Origin: Mesostigma viride
Lineage: Eukaryota; Streptophyta; Mesostigmatophyceae; Mesostigmatales; Mesostigmataceae
Reading direction: 5' to 3'
Assembly (NCBI GenBank): GCA_009746045.1
Contig: RPFO01000595.1
Span: 138,501-202,500 of the forward strand
DNA: 64,000 nucleotides
Below are positions 33,752 through 43,522 of the stretch, in pieces (within the stretch, counting starts at the first letter, position 1; each line of letters starts with the position of its first letter). The translations under genes and the position numbers were made by a program. The notes under the pieces were generated by a model, which did not search any database, was not told the origin of the DNA, and saw only the letters and a program-made list of their open reading frames with translations.

Positions 33752-34836
33752 ATATATAGCTTGCATGCAGTCATGCATGTCAACCATGGTTGGCTCAGCA
33801 CATTGTAGTCTTGTCACATCATCATAACAAAGGAAAGCTCAAACAACCATTGGTGCCAGCTATCTACATGCAGTCACACAAATGCAATATCTCCAACATC
33901 ATCATCACTATAACACTTCCATCCATGCACGATAAAATGCAAAGAAACCATTGGCGGCCCTTCACCGCATGAGCGCTGTGATGCCGCTGCGGCCTGTGAG
34001 GAGAGGGTGCGTCACTCTCAAACAACAAGAAGCGTCCATACGCACAACATCCTTGCCAGAACACGTTTTATGAAATGCCTTATACCTTCCCGAAGAGCTA
34101 TAGGCTGCGACTGAAGCGGCCCTGATCACGACATCAACGAAAACAATCTAAAGCTGCCAGGTATTCGACAACACAACGGCAAGCGACGGCGAGCTAGCTG
34201 GCGGAAACTGCCCAAAAAGAACGCAAAAAACCTCGAACGATGAGCTCATAGAAGAAAGCACCGATAGCACATAACGTTCGCGACAAATCTGTACCTTGCC
34301 CTCGTAAATCCCTCGCCCAGGCGCGCAACAACAGCCGTTCTTCCATGGACAGGTCAGACACGCACTGCGCAGGTCTGAACAATTACTTACCGATAATGGC
34401 CGAAAATCTGGCGAAAAGCACCAGCTCGGTTTAGAATTCGATGCAACCGATATTAATGCCTGCTTCAAGGTCAGAACAGCCCCCAAAACCGCTATTTTAC
34501 AGCCGCTATCATGAATTCTATTTCATTCCGCGCGACCAAAAAATTCAGATTACCCCCATGCCGATGGCATAAAAAAACAACAGCGATATTGTAAACCAGC
34601 TGATTTCCGCCACAAACTAACATCATAAACTCATCTCCTTTTAGATTCGAGTAAAATTCTTGCATTTCGCCTGCCCTAGTGTGGTAGTTTCGCCTGAACG
34701 CAGTCGCCATGGCCACTTCCGCAAGGGGTGCGCGCACCGTGCACGTGAAATTTGTGACCTTCGGTTCCGGCGCGAATTTTTTGGCGCCAAAAAATTCGGG
34801 GACCGTGTCCCGTCCCCTTAAACGAAACTTGATGGC

Positions 34837-36036
34837 CGTCTGAGAAAAGAAATCTTGTCCGCCGGGGTCTTAAAGGTGAGAAGGAGCGGGGGCGGCCCTG
34901 CCTTACCCCGCGCGCGGGGAAGGCGGTGGGCGGCCAGCTCGATCTCACCAGTAAGGCCCATGCGATCAAGGATTTCTCTCTCAAAAGCACGCGCAAGCTT
35001 CTCGGAATTCTCACCTTCCTCCATCTTGAGATTCTTGACAATGACGTTGAGGCTGCGCTTGGCGAGCTCGGCCTCCTCGCGGAGGTCAAGCGTCTGCCGT
35101 TGAAGCTGGGCTCCGACGGCGGAGGTGGTGGAGGTGGTGTGTTGCTTAAGCATGTCCGCCCAGGTGGTGATGGGAGGAGCATCGCCGGCCAGGCCAGCCG
35201 GGGCTGGCTTGGCGGCAATGTCCTTCACCGCCTGGGCGGTGAGGCCTGCGGTGTTCTGCAGAACCTCGATAGCAATGGCGTTGTCCTTAAGACGCTGGTC
35301 GATGTCGCGGAGCTGGGCGGTGATGGAGTCGGTGGAGGCGGAGGGAGGGGGGGGTTGGAGGCGAGGAGGGCGGCGGTGGCGGTGGGGATGGTGGGGAGCT
35401 CAGCAGCCAGCGTGCCGCCAAGTGCCGCCACATCTGCAGCAATGGGCGTCACGTGCTGTGAGAGGGCGGCGTGGAGGTGGTGGACGAAGGTGGATTCGGT
35501 AATGGGGGCGGGGTGCAGAAGGTCCTCGCGGCCGAGCGCTTAGTGAGGGTAAAGAGAGCTGCGAGCTGAAGGCGGGGGCGAGACCAGCCGGCCAGGTTGG
35601 TGTCGACTGGGCGGTCTGAGACGCGGTGGGAAAACCGGCCGTCAACTCCGTTGCGAAAAAACTGGGTGTTGTAATTGAGTTGCTGGCACAGGGCCAGCAG
35701 TGAGGCGTGTGACCCGTAAAACACGAGCTCCAGTATCTTGATGGGTGGCATGTCGAAAAAGGCAGGCCTGTTGACGTCGAAGGTGGTAAAGAGCCTGTCG
35801 ACGTCAAAATCGCGCTCAGACCAGCTCGGTTCGGCTGGGCGGCTGCGTTTTGGCTCAGGCGAGGCTGAAGGCGAGGCAGGAAGCCCGGGAGGGTGCTGGA
35901 CGACCACCAGTGCGCGACTAGTGGCAGCACTGCCTTCCGGCCCTGATGGCGAAGCTGCAGCCGGAGCTGCAGACGTATTTTCATTGCCGAGCGCAGCCGC
36001 CAGGCTGCGTTGCGTCGAGGCGCGTTTATTCGCCAT
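34837..36036 (-). pseudogene. ORF1 of copy C, N-terminal and RRM part
   Basis: ATG at 36,034-36,036 (MANKRASTQRSLAAALGNEN). The N-terminal domain runs through DFDVDRLFTTFDVNRPAFFD and LELVFYGSHASLLALC. A frameshift lies near 35,540, and a -1 offset at a G-run (C-run in the sense strand) near 35,346-35,354. Then come VKDIAAKPAPAGLAGDAPP and the RRM core (RMGLTGEIELAAHRLP), up to KISFLRR at 34,840, where the MITE cuts it. Confidence 0.85.
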
Positions 36037-36205
36037 ATAGTGCGTGATAGCTTTGGAAAATTATATCAGCATGTGCGTCTAAGAAAGACGAAGCGATTGT
36101 GATATTCACAGCTGAATTCGGGGCTCAAACGTGAAAGTTATGAGCTCCGACAGCCATGGCTACCTCGTGGCTCGTGGCTCGTGCCCGATACTAACACGGA
36201 TGTAT

Positions 36206-38184
36206 TGAATTGTAACATAACTCCGTTGGGAGTATATGTAGCACATAGCCCTTGAGATCGAGGGGGCATATGGCCTATCATACATCCTAAGCTACTTCCT
36301 GCAAGGGTGGGGATGTAAAGGACCCTTGCTCTAGGTGCACCAGGGCACTTGCATCCCCATGATCTTCAAGCTATGCCCAGCGAAGGGGGAGCCTGTCATG
36401 GGGGGGAAGATCAGCATAGCTATACAAAAAGGCTAGGGCATGGCGTCTCAGCAGAGAGTTACTCCCTGCATGGGCACAACATAACTAAATAAAGCTAGGC
36501 ATCATCTGGAGTGTGGCACATCATAGGCACACATGTACATGATTAAATAAAGCGTGTGGCTTAGCTAGGATATTAGTGCCTCTAGGAGGCGTACATGTAC
36601 ATGGCCACGGTCTATCTATTCTACACTACTACTGCTGTATTCCCCTAAGCTGGGGCGTCTGGAGTCGTTGGGGCCGCGGGGGTCGCCTGCCAGGGCTTGT
36701 GGCCGACGTAGATGGCCGCCCCCTTCCAGTACACCGGCTGCCCCGCCTTGGTCTGCCGGAGCTGGAGGTAGGTCGGCCATAGCTCCCGTCGCCGTTGTTG
36801 CTGCGCCAGGGTCAAGTCGTCGTCAAGGGTGAAGAGAGTCTTCTCGAGCCGCTTGCGGCGTCGGAGAAAAGAAATCTTGTCCGCCGGGGTCTTAAAGGTG
36901 AGAAGGAGCGGGGGCGGCCCTGCCTTACCCCGCGCGCGGGGAAGGCGGTGGGCGACCAGGTCGATCTCACCAGTAAGGCCCATGCGACTAAGAATTTCTC
37001 TCTCAAACGCACGTGCAAGCTTCTCGGAATTCTCACCTTCCTCCATGTCGAGGTTCTTGACAATGACGTTAAGGCTGCGCTTGGCAAGCTCGGCCTCCTC
37101 GCGGAGGTCAAGCGTCTGCCGCTGGAGCTGGGCTGCGACGGCGGAGGTGGTGGAGGTGGTGTGCTGCTTAAGCATGTCCGCCCAGGTCGTGATGGGAGGA
37201 GCATCGCCGGCCAGGCCAGCAGAGGCTGGCTTGGCGGCAATGTCCTTCACCACCTGGGCGGTGAGGCCCGCGGTGTTCTGCAGGACCTCGATAGCGATGG
37301 CATTATCCTTAAGACGTTGGTCAATGTCGCGGAGCTGGGCGGTGATGGAGTCGGTGGAGGCGGAGGGGGGGGGGTGGAGGCGAGGAGGGTGGCGGTGGCG
37401 GTGGGGATGGTGGGGAGCTCAGCAGCCAGCGTGCGACCCACAGCTGCCACATCTGCAGCTAGGGGCGTCACGTGCTGTGAGATGGTTTCTTGGAGGTGGA
37501 GGAGGAAGGTGGATTCGGTCAAGGGGGAGGGGGTCCAGAGGTCCGTGACAGAGCGCTGAAGGATGGAAAAGAGGGCGGCGAGCTGAAGACGGGGGCGAGA
37601 CCAGCGGGCCAGGTTCTCAGGTCGGTGAGTAAACCGGCCGTCAGGTCCAGTGCGGAGGCGGTAATGGCTGTGAAGGCGCTGGCACAGGTCGAAAATGGAG
37701 GCGTATGACCCATAAAACACGAGCTCCAGTATCTTGATGGGTGGCATGTCGAAAAAGCCGGGTCTGGCATCGTCGAAGGTGGAAAATAACCCGTCAACGT
37801 CAAAGTCGCGCTCAGACCAGCTTGGTTCGGTTGGGCGGCTGCGTTTTGGCTCGGGCGAGGCTGAGGGCGAGGCAGGAAGCCCGGGAGGGTGCTGGGCGAC
37901 AACCAGTGCGCGACTAGTGTCACCACCGCCTTCCGGCCCTGATGGCGAAGCTGCAGCCGGAGCTGCAGACGTATTTTCATTGCCGAGCGCAGCCGTCAGG
38001 CTGCGTTGCGTCGATGGGCGTTTGCTCATCGTATATTGCGTAATAGCGTCGGAAAATTATATCAGCATGTGCGTCGTAGAAAGACGCGTCGATTGTGATA
38101 TTCACGGCTAAATTCGGTGCTCAAACGTGAAAGTTATGAGCTCCGCCGTCAGCCATGGCTACCTCGTGGCTCGTGGCTCGTGGT
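36206..38184 (-). mobile_element. ORF1-only retroposon copy D (full length)
   Basis: The most complete copy, 1,979 bp: 5' UTR of 155 nt (38,184-38,030), ORF1 (38,029-36,645), 3' UTR of about 440 nt with an AATAAA-type signal (AAATAAAGC on the + strand view), hairpin and a short tail. The TSD ACACGGATGTAT is at 36,194-36,205 and 38,185-38,196, at the 5' junction of copy C. Five-prime UTR, ORF1 and 3' UTR are contiguous, so the short form is the real structure, not a truncation. Confidence 0.9.
36645..38029 (-). pseudogene. ORF1 of copy D (L1 ORF1p-like), one frameshift
   Basis: Start ATG at 38,029. Frame 1 (38,029-37,247) encodes MSKRPSTQRSLTAALGNEN, a Pro/Ser linker, and a 150-residue N-terminal domain (DFDVDGLFSTFDDARPGFFD, LELVFYGSYASIFDLC, PRLQLAALFSILQRS). 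At the run of ten G (37,365-37,374; C in the sense strand) the natural continuation STDSITAQLRDIDQRL lies at -1. The second frame (to 36,645) gives a helix (TWADMLKQHTTSTTSAVAAQ), the RRM (LNVIVKNLDMEEG, LVAHRLPRARG, LLLTFKTPADKISFL) and the C-terminal domain (LWPTYLQLRQTK, YWKGAAIYVG). Apart from that single offset both halves are open, so with a slip at the G-run this could still be translated as a whole of about 460 aa. Confidence 0.85.
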
Positions 38185-38421
38185 ACACGGATGTATGATA
38201 GGCCATATCCCCCCTCTCAAGGGCTATGTGCTACATATACTCCCAACAGAGTTATGTTACGATTCAATTCAATTCAATGTTTGCACCCATCCATCCATCC
38301 ATCGGGGTTAATGCTCCGTGACTCCCCAACGGGAGCACGAGTCTAATTAATTAATTAATTAATTGGGGGGAGGTGGTTTGCCCACAGGGTCGGGCGTGTG
38401 AGCCTTGACTATGCAAGCTAT

Positions 38422-39045
38422 GGTGAGCAAATTTAATGAAGTAATTAATTATGGCCAGTGCCTTGATCCGCAAGCAAGTCCATTTGTAATTGGATCATTT
38501 ACATGCAGTTTCGGTCAGAAGACGCAAAAAGGGTGGCATCAACCGTGGGTGCATGAAAACCAGTGTGCAAAGAATAAGAGCACAGCATTATGACTGATTA
38601 CACCCCCCCCACCTGCAAGTGGTAGCTAAGGATGTATTAAAACCCATATGCCCACACTCAGGGCTATGTGTTACATAAGCTCCCAACGGAGATATGTTGT
38701 TAATTAAAATTGTTTAATAATTTCAGACTTATGGCAGATGGTAAATGATTAATCATTGTTAGGATACATGCTCACGTGACACAGTTGCGTGTAAATTCAT
38801 GATTCAATTAATTAATGCTCCCATAAATCCATAAAATAATTCAGGGTTAATTAATAGACATAAATCCATAAACCCTTGCATGAAAAAGTCTTATTGTAAC
38901 CTATAAAAACCTACACTAGATGCATTGCCGGCCTCAACAACCTGGAGGCATGGCAAGTCGATATGGAATGAATGGAAGGGAGATCTCGCACAACAAGGAA
39001 CAAAACTTGAGTAGTCTATGCAAACCAACATAACCAGTCAATATT
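38422..39045. other. Spacer with two retroposon tails
   Basis: It holds an ORF1-only family tail at about 38,615-38,712 (AGGATGTATTAAAACCCATA..., hairpin CTCCCAACGGAG, TTAATTAA) and a LINE-I-type tail at about 38,768-38,815 (GCTCACGTGACACAGTTGCG, then ATTAATTAAT). No gene is seen. Confidence 0.55.
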
Positions 39046-39315
39046 AAATTAAATTAAATTAAATTATAACATGCCTCCGTGGGGAGATCATGTAGCACAT
39101 ATTCCATGATGGATGGGGTGGAGGGAGCTGCGTGAACGAACTATCCTAACTCTAAGCTATCTAGAAAATCCTAACTACACTACTCATCAAAACGCCTCCG
39201 CTTGGGGGTAGGGGGCTTGCCCACAGGGTCGGGCGTGTGCGCCTTGACAATCTTCTGCCATGCACCGCTTCTTGCTCTGCATGGCAGTCCAAAGAGGAGA
39301 GAGGGAGTGAAAAAC
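39046..39315 (-). mobile_element. LINE-II 3' fragment
   Basis: The (AATTT)n tail and hairpin CTCCGTGGGGAG at 39,046-39,090, a 3' UTR, then the ORF2 C-terminal codons (KIVKAHTPDPVGKPPTPKRR, FDE, stop) on the - strand at about 39,186-39,262, with a degenerate upstream part to about 39,315. The TSD was not identified. Confidence 0.7.
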
Positions 39316-39675
39316 CAGTCAATATAATTACCATTAACTGCACCAACATTGGTTTGCCCAAACAGGCATCTGCCTCTTGCCACCCATGTAACCCCACCGG
39401 CCAAAGACATGTCTGAGTGCCATGCAGATCCTTGCCCACCCCCCGCCCACAACATCAACTGTCTTACTAGGTGATCTCAACCAATGTCATCAAGCAATAA
39501 AAAATAAAATGGTGTTCACCATGGCGTGAGTGTTGCCAAATGGAGGATCATGGCAGGTGTTTCTTGAATCCATAATGGCCAAATCATAACATAAGTGAGG
39601 TGTCTACACAATATTGATATTGCATCCAACAAAAAATGACAGAATGAGAAAAGCTAGAAATGATCGTGTAGACCG

Positions 39676-42575
39676 GCACCACCATGATGTCTCAGAGCTC
39701 AATTAGTCCAAATTTAGCTTAAGTGGACGTCTGTATTAAGTGTGTGAAAGCACCTACCATTCTAAACAGCAGCTTAGTGGATGGCTACCAATTGGCAATC
39801 AAAGCGCTGGCTAACCCGATTTCTCATATTCTCTTCCCCGTGGCTCCCAACAGCCCGTGTGTGCATGCCACTACAATATGGTAGCCGCCGAGCCCAAACA
39901 TGCTTTCTCAACCCTTCGTTTCATAGGGAGGCAAGGAGGACTCACATGCCCATGCGCACGACACGCAAGCACTCACTTTGTTAGCCAATCATCCATCCAT
40001 GCATCCATGCATCCATGCATCCATGCATCCATCCATGCATCCATGCATCCATCCATGCATCCATGCATCCATCCATGCATCCATGCATCCATGCATCCAT
40101 GCATCCATGCATCCATGCATCCATGCATCCATGCATCCATGCATCCATGCATCCATGCATCCATGCATCCATGCATCCATGCATCCATGCATCCATGCAT
40201 CCATCCATCCATGCATCCATCCATCCATCCATCCATCCATCCATCCATCCATCCATGCATCCATCCATGCATCCATCCATGCATCCATCCATGCATCCAT
40301 CCATGCATCCATCCATGCATCCATCCATCCATGCATCCATCCATGCATCCATCCATGCATCCATCCATGCATCCATCCATCCATCCATCCATCCATCCAT
40401 CCATCCATCCATCCATCCATCCATCCATCCATCCATCCATCCATCCATCCATCCATCCATCCATCCATCCATCCATCCATCCATCCATCCATGCATCCAT
40501 CCATCCATCCATCCATCCATCCATCCATCCATCCATCCATCCATCCATCCATCCATCCATCCATCCATCCATCCATCCATCCATCCATCCATCCATCCAT
40601 CCATCCATCCATCCATCCATCCATCCATCCATCCATCCATCCATCCATCCATCCATCCATCCATCCATCCATCCATCCATCCATCCATCCATCCATCCAT
40701 CCATCCATCCACTCATCAAGCACGCGTATATTGCGTCACATGGGTGGCGATAAAACAACCTTCAACCCCTATACACTGATTGGGAGGGCATCCAACCTTG
40801 TCTCACTGCCTCAAGTGGTCAGCCCACAACAATTTCTCTGCATCATGGCGATACCTAAGTGCGAGTGCTAAATGATTCTTGGCTTCAATGTGGCGGAAAA
40901 TCAATGTGCTGCCCCTCACAGTTTAGTCCATTAGCCCTTGCCTAGTTCGTTGCAACACTTATTACACGCTGTCAACACAACAAGACACAGTACATGTCCC
41001 ATTGGGGAGCCACGGAGTGATGGCATTGCTGCAGTAAATGCCAAAGTGAATGCTAAATACATGGACCCCTAGTGTAGGAATAATTAATTGGTACTCTTGT
41101 GCACATGCATGGCTGCCAAAATGAATTAACACACGCAGATGGATGCTTGTTTACAGAAGTTATACTTTGAATACGTCGTCGTGTAAACCAACGCTCTTCG
41201 CCCTAGGCTACATCGTCCACATTAAGCGCATGTATATGAGTATGAATATGCTACGTGTGCTGTTGCTTCAAACTTGTTCCTATACACAATCACACTGTAA
41301 CAAAAACTGGCGTTCATCCAATACAGAAAACGCCCGCCACAAATTCCAAGCAGGATCTGAACGTAGACTTGGCCGTGATGCTGACCATTTCAAGCAACTA
41401 TGAATTACTGGCAAGCAATTGCGACCGTAATGTCAATCACCAGCACGCAGCACCTGCTATAAGAAAAAATCCAGCAACTACTAGCAAAAGTCAGGTGGGT
41501 GACAGGTGCGTGGGGTATGCAGCCAAGATCAAGCAGTGGAAAACATGGGCACAGTAGTGCTTCCCATCCCACGAACAGCCAAAGTCTCCCTAAAAAATGT
41601 GTTCTTGATGCACGTTTGATGCACGGGAGCTAATCCAAAGATGTTCCCCAAGGAAATACAGGGAGAGCCTGTGGGGAAAACAGGGGGGAAGCTGCATTGC
41701 GGATAATGACCCACTGTATATGCTCCCGACCCGTTGCCGACCGAAAGCAAATGGTAAGAAACTACCTGGACGGTAATGATGTGATGGAAAGACGTAAGAA
41801 GCTTTCCCGAACCGACGGAAGGACGACAAAGCGCAGCGTGTAAGGCAGAGGCAGTTGCGTGTTGCTGAAAATGACGTGACCAAAACGGTTGCCGATCATA
41901 AAAAACCGGACCTCCATCCCGTTGCTGACGGAAACACAGTGTAGAGACGCGGCCTGGCTTGGAAGCAGGACAGTCGATGGAAAAACGTTAGACGAACTTC
42001 CCAACCGAAGTACTTACAAAAAAATGCAGCGGTAGAGACTGCAGCCTGCCTGCAGTGCAGGAACGCCAACCAGAAGCGAAGGGTTCCTGCGAAATAGAAG
42101 GAGACAGGCCGGAATGCAGAGGGTAAAGTATTCCTTGGATGACGTTACGACTCGAAGTGGGTAAAAAATGGACTGAAGTGGCCGACTGAAAAGTCGCTGG
42201 CATTTCTGCCCTGGATGGAAACGTTGGGTAAGTAAATCGACCCGTTAGCAATAAAATGGGAAGAGCGCCCAGACGAAACAACCGCAGCTTACCCAAGCGA
42301 GATGAACTCTTTCTTGACAGTCGTCCATGCCAACGTCGGCCAGCCCAGGCCAGGTAGCTGCCGCAGCCATGCCGCACCAGAATTTGAATTTTGTGCCCGG
42401 CAACGTTCCTAAAATGCAGGAATGGCTGGGCCGACGGCCGACGCGTGGCCCGTGGCCCATGGCCCGTCGCCCGTGTTTTTACGTGCCTGCGCCTGGCCTG
42501 CCTTAACGTTGTTACGCCCGAGCGCCGCGCCCAGCCTTGCGCACTCCCAGCCTCGACACTCGCGCACTCCCCAGC
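39676..42575. repeat. Right arm of the ~3-kb inverted repeat
   Basis: Reverse complement of 9,187-12,292, including the flanks of the microsatellite. Its distal ~95 bp were displaced to 49,450-49,545 by the Copia insertion. There is no recognisable gene in the arm. Confidence 0.9.
39998..40711. repeat. (ATCC)n / (ATGCATCC)n microsatellite
   Basis: Counterpart of 11,040-11,972 in the other arm, but with a different internal order: ATGCATCC units to about 40,200, mixed ATCC/ATGC blocks to 40,375, then pure (ATCC)n with a single ATGC at about 40,492. The two arrays have therefore rearranged independently. Confidence 0.97.
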
Positions 42576-43504
42576 TGTCAGAAGTATCGACACACCTGCC
42601 TGAAACTAGTACTTATAGTTTAGTGCTAGCTCTGGACTACATGGACGGGCATGTGCCGCATGTTTAAGTTCTGTTCCATAAGTGACCCAGTCATTCTGTG
42701 ACTGACCTTGAACTTTGGTTGTGAATGGTTGGCTTGAGATCACGTTATGATTGTAACTGCCACACAGTCAGAAAAGACCCAGTTTGGTGTGGCCACGTTG
42801 TAGGTAGATCATAACTGCTACCGGCCGGGCCCACTTCAAATGTTCCGAAAAGTGTGACACTTTTGGTCGTTTTTTTGACTTTTTCGACGATCGTCACTCT
42901 GCAGAGTGATTCGTCGTGCGAAATCGTGCGAAATTGTGCGAAATTTGCTGAAATCGTGTGAAATTTGCTGAAATCGTGCGAATTTGTGCGAAATTTGCTG
43001 AAATTGTGCGAAATTTCATGTGAAAAATGTCGACGGTAAAAAATTTTGATGTGCACAACGTGTGTGAATTCATGCGAAATTTTGTCAAACGTCACTCCCC
43101 AAAACGACCCTTGGTTGAAATCCATGCGAAATTGTGCGAAATCATGCAAAATTGTGCGAAATCGTGCGAAATCGTGCGAAAATGTGTGAAAATTTTGCGA
43201 AAATCACGCGAAAATCACGCGAACTCGTGCGAAATTTTATTTTTTTTTTGCAAAAAACGACCAAAAGTGTCACACACTTGGCTTGGACGGCGGAACATTT
43301 GAAGTGGGCCCGGCCTACCCAGTAGCTGAGCCTGGAATTGTTTAAAAGGCGAAGCTACGCACCTTGTTTGCTCTCTCAGTACCTCACACCTCACACACTC
43401 CTGTGGTGGAACTAGCAGCCGGCCAGCTGCCGACTGAGACTTATTTTTATCTGAGTGAAATAAAGTAAAACTTTGTGGCAAACATTGTTTTCTCACTCCT
43501 AACA
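42576..43504 (+). repeat. 5' LTR (932-bp class, enlarged by a MITE)
   Basis: 432 bp of LTR sequence plus a 497-bp insertion (MITE and 4-bp TSD). It contains the AATAAA signal in GTGAAATAAAGTAAAAC near the 3' part. It begins TGTCAGAAGTATCG and ends CTCACTCCTAACA. Confidence 0.95.
42823..43315. mobile_element. 493-bp MITE in the 5' LTR only
   Basis: The TIR GGCCGGGCCCACTTCAAATG (25 bp in all) is perfect at both ends, with TACC duplicated at 42,819-42,822 and 43,316-43,319. The 3' LTR supplies the empty site (CTGCTACCCAGTAG). The interior consists largely of a ~10-bp motif (CGTGCGAAAT and variants) repeated in both halves. No coding capacity. It postdates the Copia integration. Confidence 0.95.
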
Positions 43505-43522
43505 TGGCATCGGAGGGCGGTT
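43505..43522 (+). promoter_or_regulatory. Primer-binding site of the Copia element
   Basis: TGGCATCGGAGGGCGG directly follows the 5' LTR. It resembles the TGGTATCAGAGC site complementary to initiator tRNA-Met used by most plant Copia elements, with a few mismatches. Confidence 0.65.

Larger units (their letters stand above)
31652..34817. mobile_element. TTAA-flanked DNA element, family X/Y (copy X)
   Basis: A 3.17-kb element flanked by TTAA (31,648-31,651 and 34,818-34,821), placed inside the TIR of the surrounding MITE. Ends: GGGGAGGGGACACC and (reverse complement) GGGGACGGGACACGG. The subterminal palindrome TTTTTTGGCGCCAAAAAA lies at about 34,774-34,791. Both ends resemble copy Y (6,132-8,398) in inverse orientation, including the conserved AAGGGCACTTTTCTGGAAAC. 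No transposase is recognised. A LINE-II fragment is nested at 32,886-33,751; the rest (31,652-32,874, 33,763-34,817) is AT-rich without a gene. Confidence 0.75.
30878..34836. mobile_element. MITE with ~40-bp TIRs, split by a TTAA element
   Basis: Left end: GGCCGATTACAATTCGTTCA then AGTGGCCCGCCGGAGCGGCTG (to about 30,914). Right end on the - strand: GGCCATCAAGTTTCG, interrupted at TTAA by the element 31,652-34,817, then AAGTGGCCAGGCGGAGCGGC (31,651-31,627). With the inner element removed the MITE is about 790 bp and its TIRs align over their length. It interrupts ORF1 of copy C between KISFLRR and RKRLEK, with a GGC/GGCC duplication at the edges. No coding capacity. Confidence 0.8.
29392..36193 (-). 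mobile_element. ORF1-only retroposon copy C with nested insertions
   Basis: Starts at the 5' UTR (36,193), continues through ORF1 (36,036-34,837, then 30,877-30,664) and the 3' UTR (30,663-30,656, 30,325-30,196, 29,716-29,400) to a (TTAA)n tail at 29,392. Three insertions (30,878-34,836; 30,326-30,655; 29,717-30,195) break it, and its parts join cleanly when they are removed. The flanking GGATGTAT at 29,384-29,391 and in the ACACGGATGTAT block on the other side is its probable TSD within copy A. Confidence 0.88.
13559..38275 (+). mobile_element. ORF1-only retroposon copy A, expanded to 24.7 kb by insertions
   Basis: A 5'-truncated copy whose own sequence survives in four blocks: 13,559-14,063, 15,786-16,209, 28,143-28,750 and 38,197-38,275. 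ORF1 codons and then the 3' UTR resume exactly across each gap, judged against copies B and D. The TSD ATGTTTGCAC is at 13,549-13,558 and 38,276-38,287 (edges accurate to 1-2 bp). There is no ORF2 between ORF1 and the 3' UTR. Confidence 0.9.
13048..38364 (+). mobile_element. LINE-III fragment split by nested insertions
   Basis: The ORF2 C-terminus and 3' UTR occupy 13,048-13,558. The 3' UTR continues at 38,288 ((CCAT)n, GGGGTTAATG, the hairpin CTCCGTGACTCCCCAACGGGAG) and ends in a (TTAA)n tail at 38,344-38,364. The TSD GGGGGGAGGT flanks it at 13,038-13,047 and 38,365-38,374, inside LINE-II. The unbroken LINE-III tail at 8,604-8,735 confirms that the two halves belong together. Confidence 0.85.
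12883..38410 (-). mobile_element. LINE-II fragment, outermost element of the nest
   Basis: A - strand fragment whose 3' end (A/T tail, CTCC-GTTG-GGAG hairpin, 3' UTR, last codons of ORF2) is at 12,883-13,047 and whose 5'-truncated remainder (VGKPPPPK... codons, about 38,375-38,410) is 25 kb away. The TSD ATGCAAGCTAT is at 12,872-12,882 and 38,411-38,421. Everything between 13,048 and 38,374 is a later insertion. Confidence 0.85.

Noticed and set aside
38185-38275. An inverted copy of the 3' terminus at the 5' end of copy D, which looks like a terminal inverted repeat
   Set aside because: It is the last part of the 3' UTR of copy A, separated from the rest (28,750) by the insertions of E, C and D; the flanks of D are a 12-bp direct TSD.
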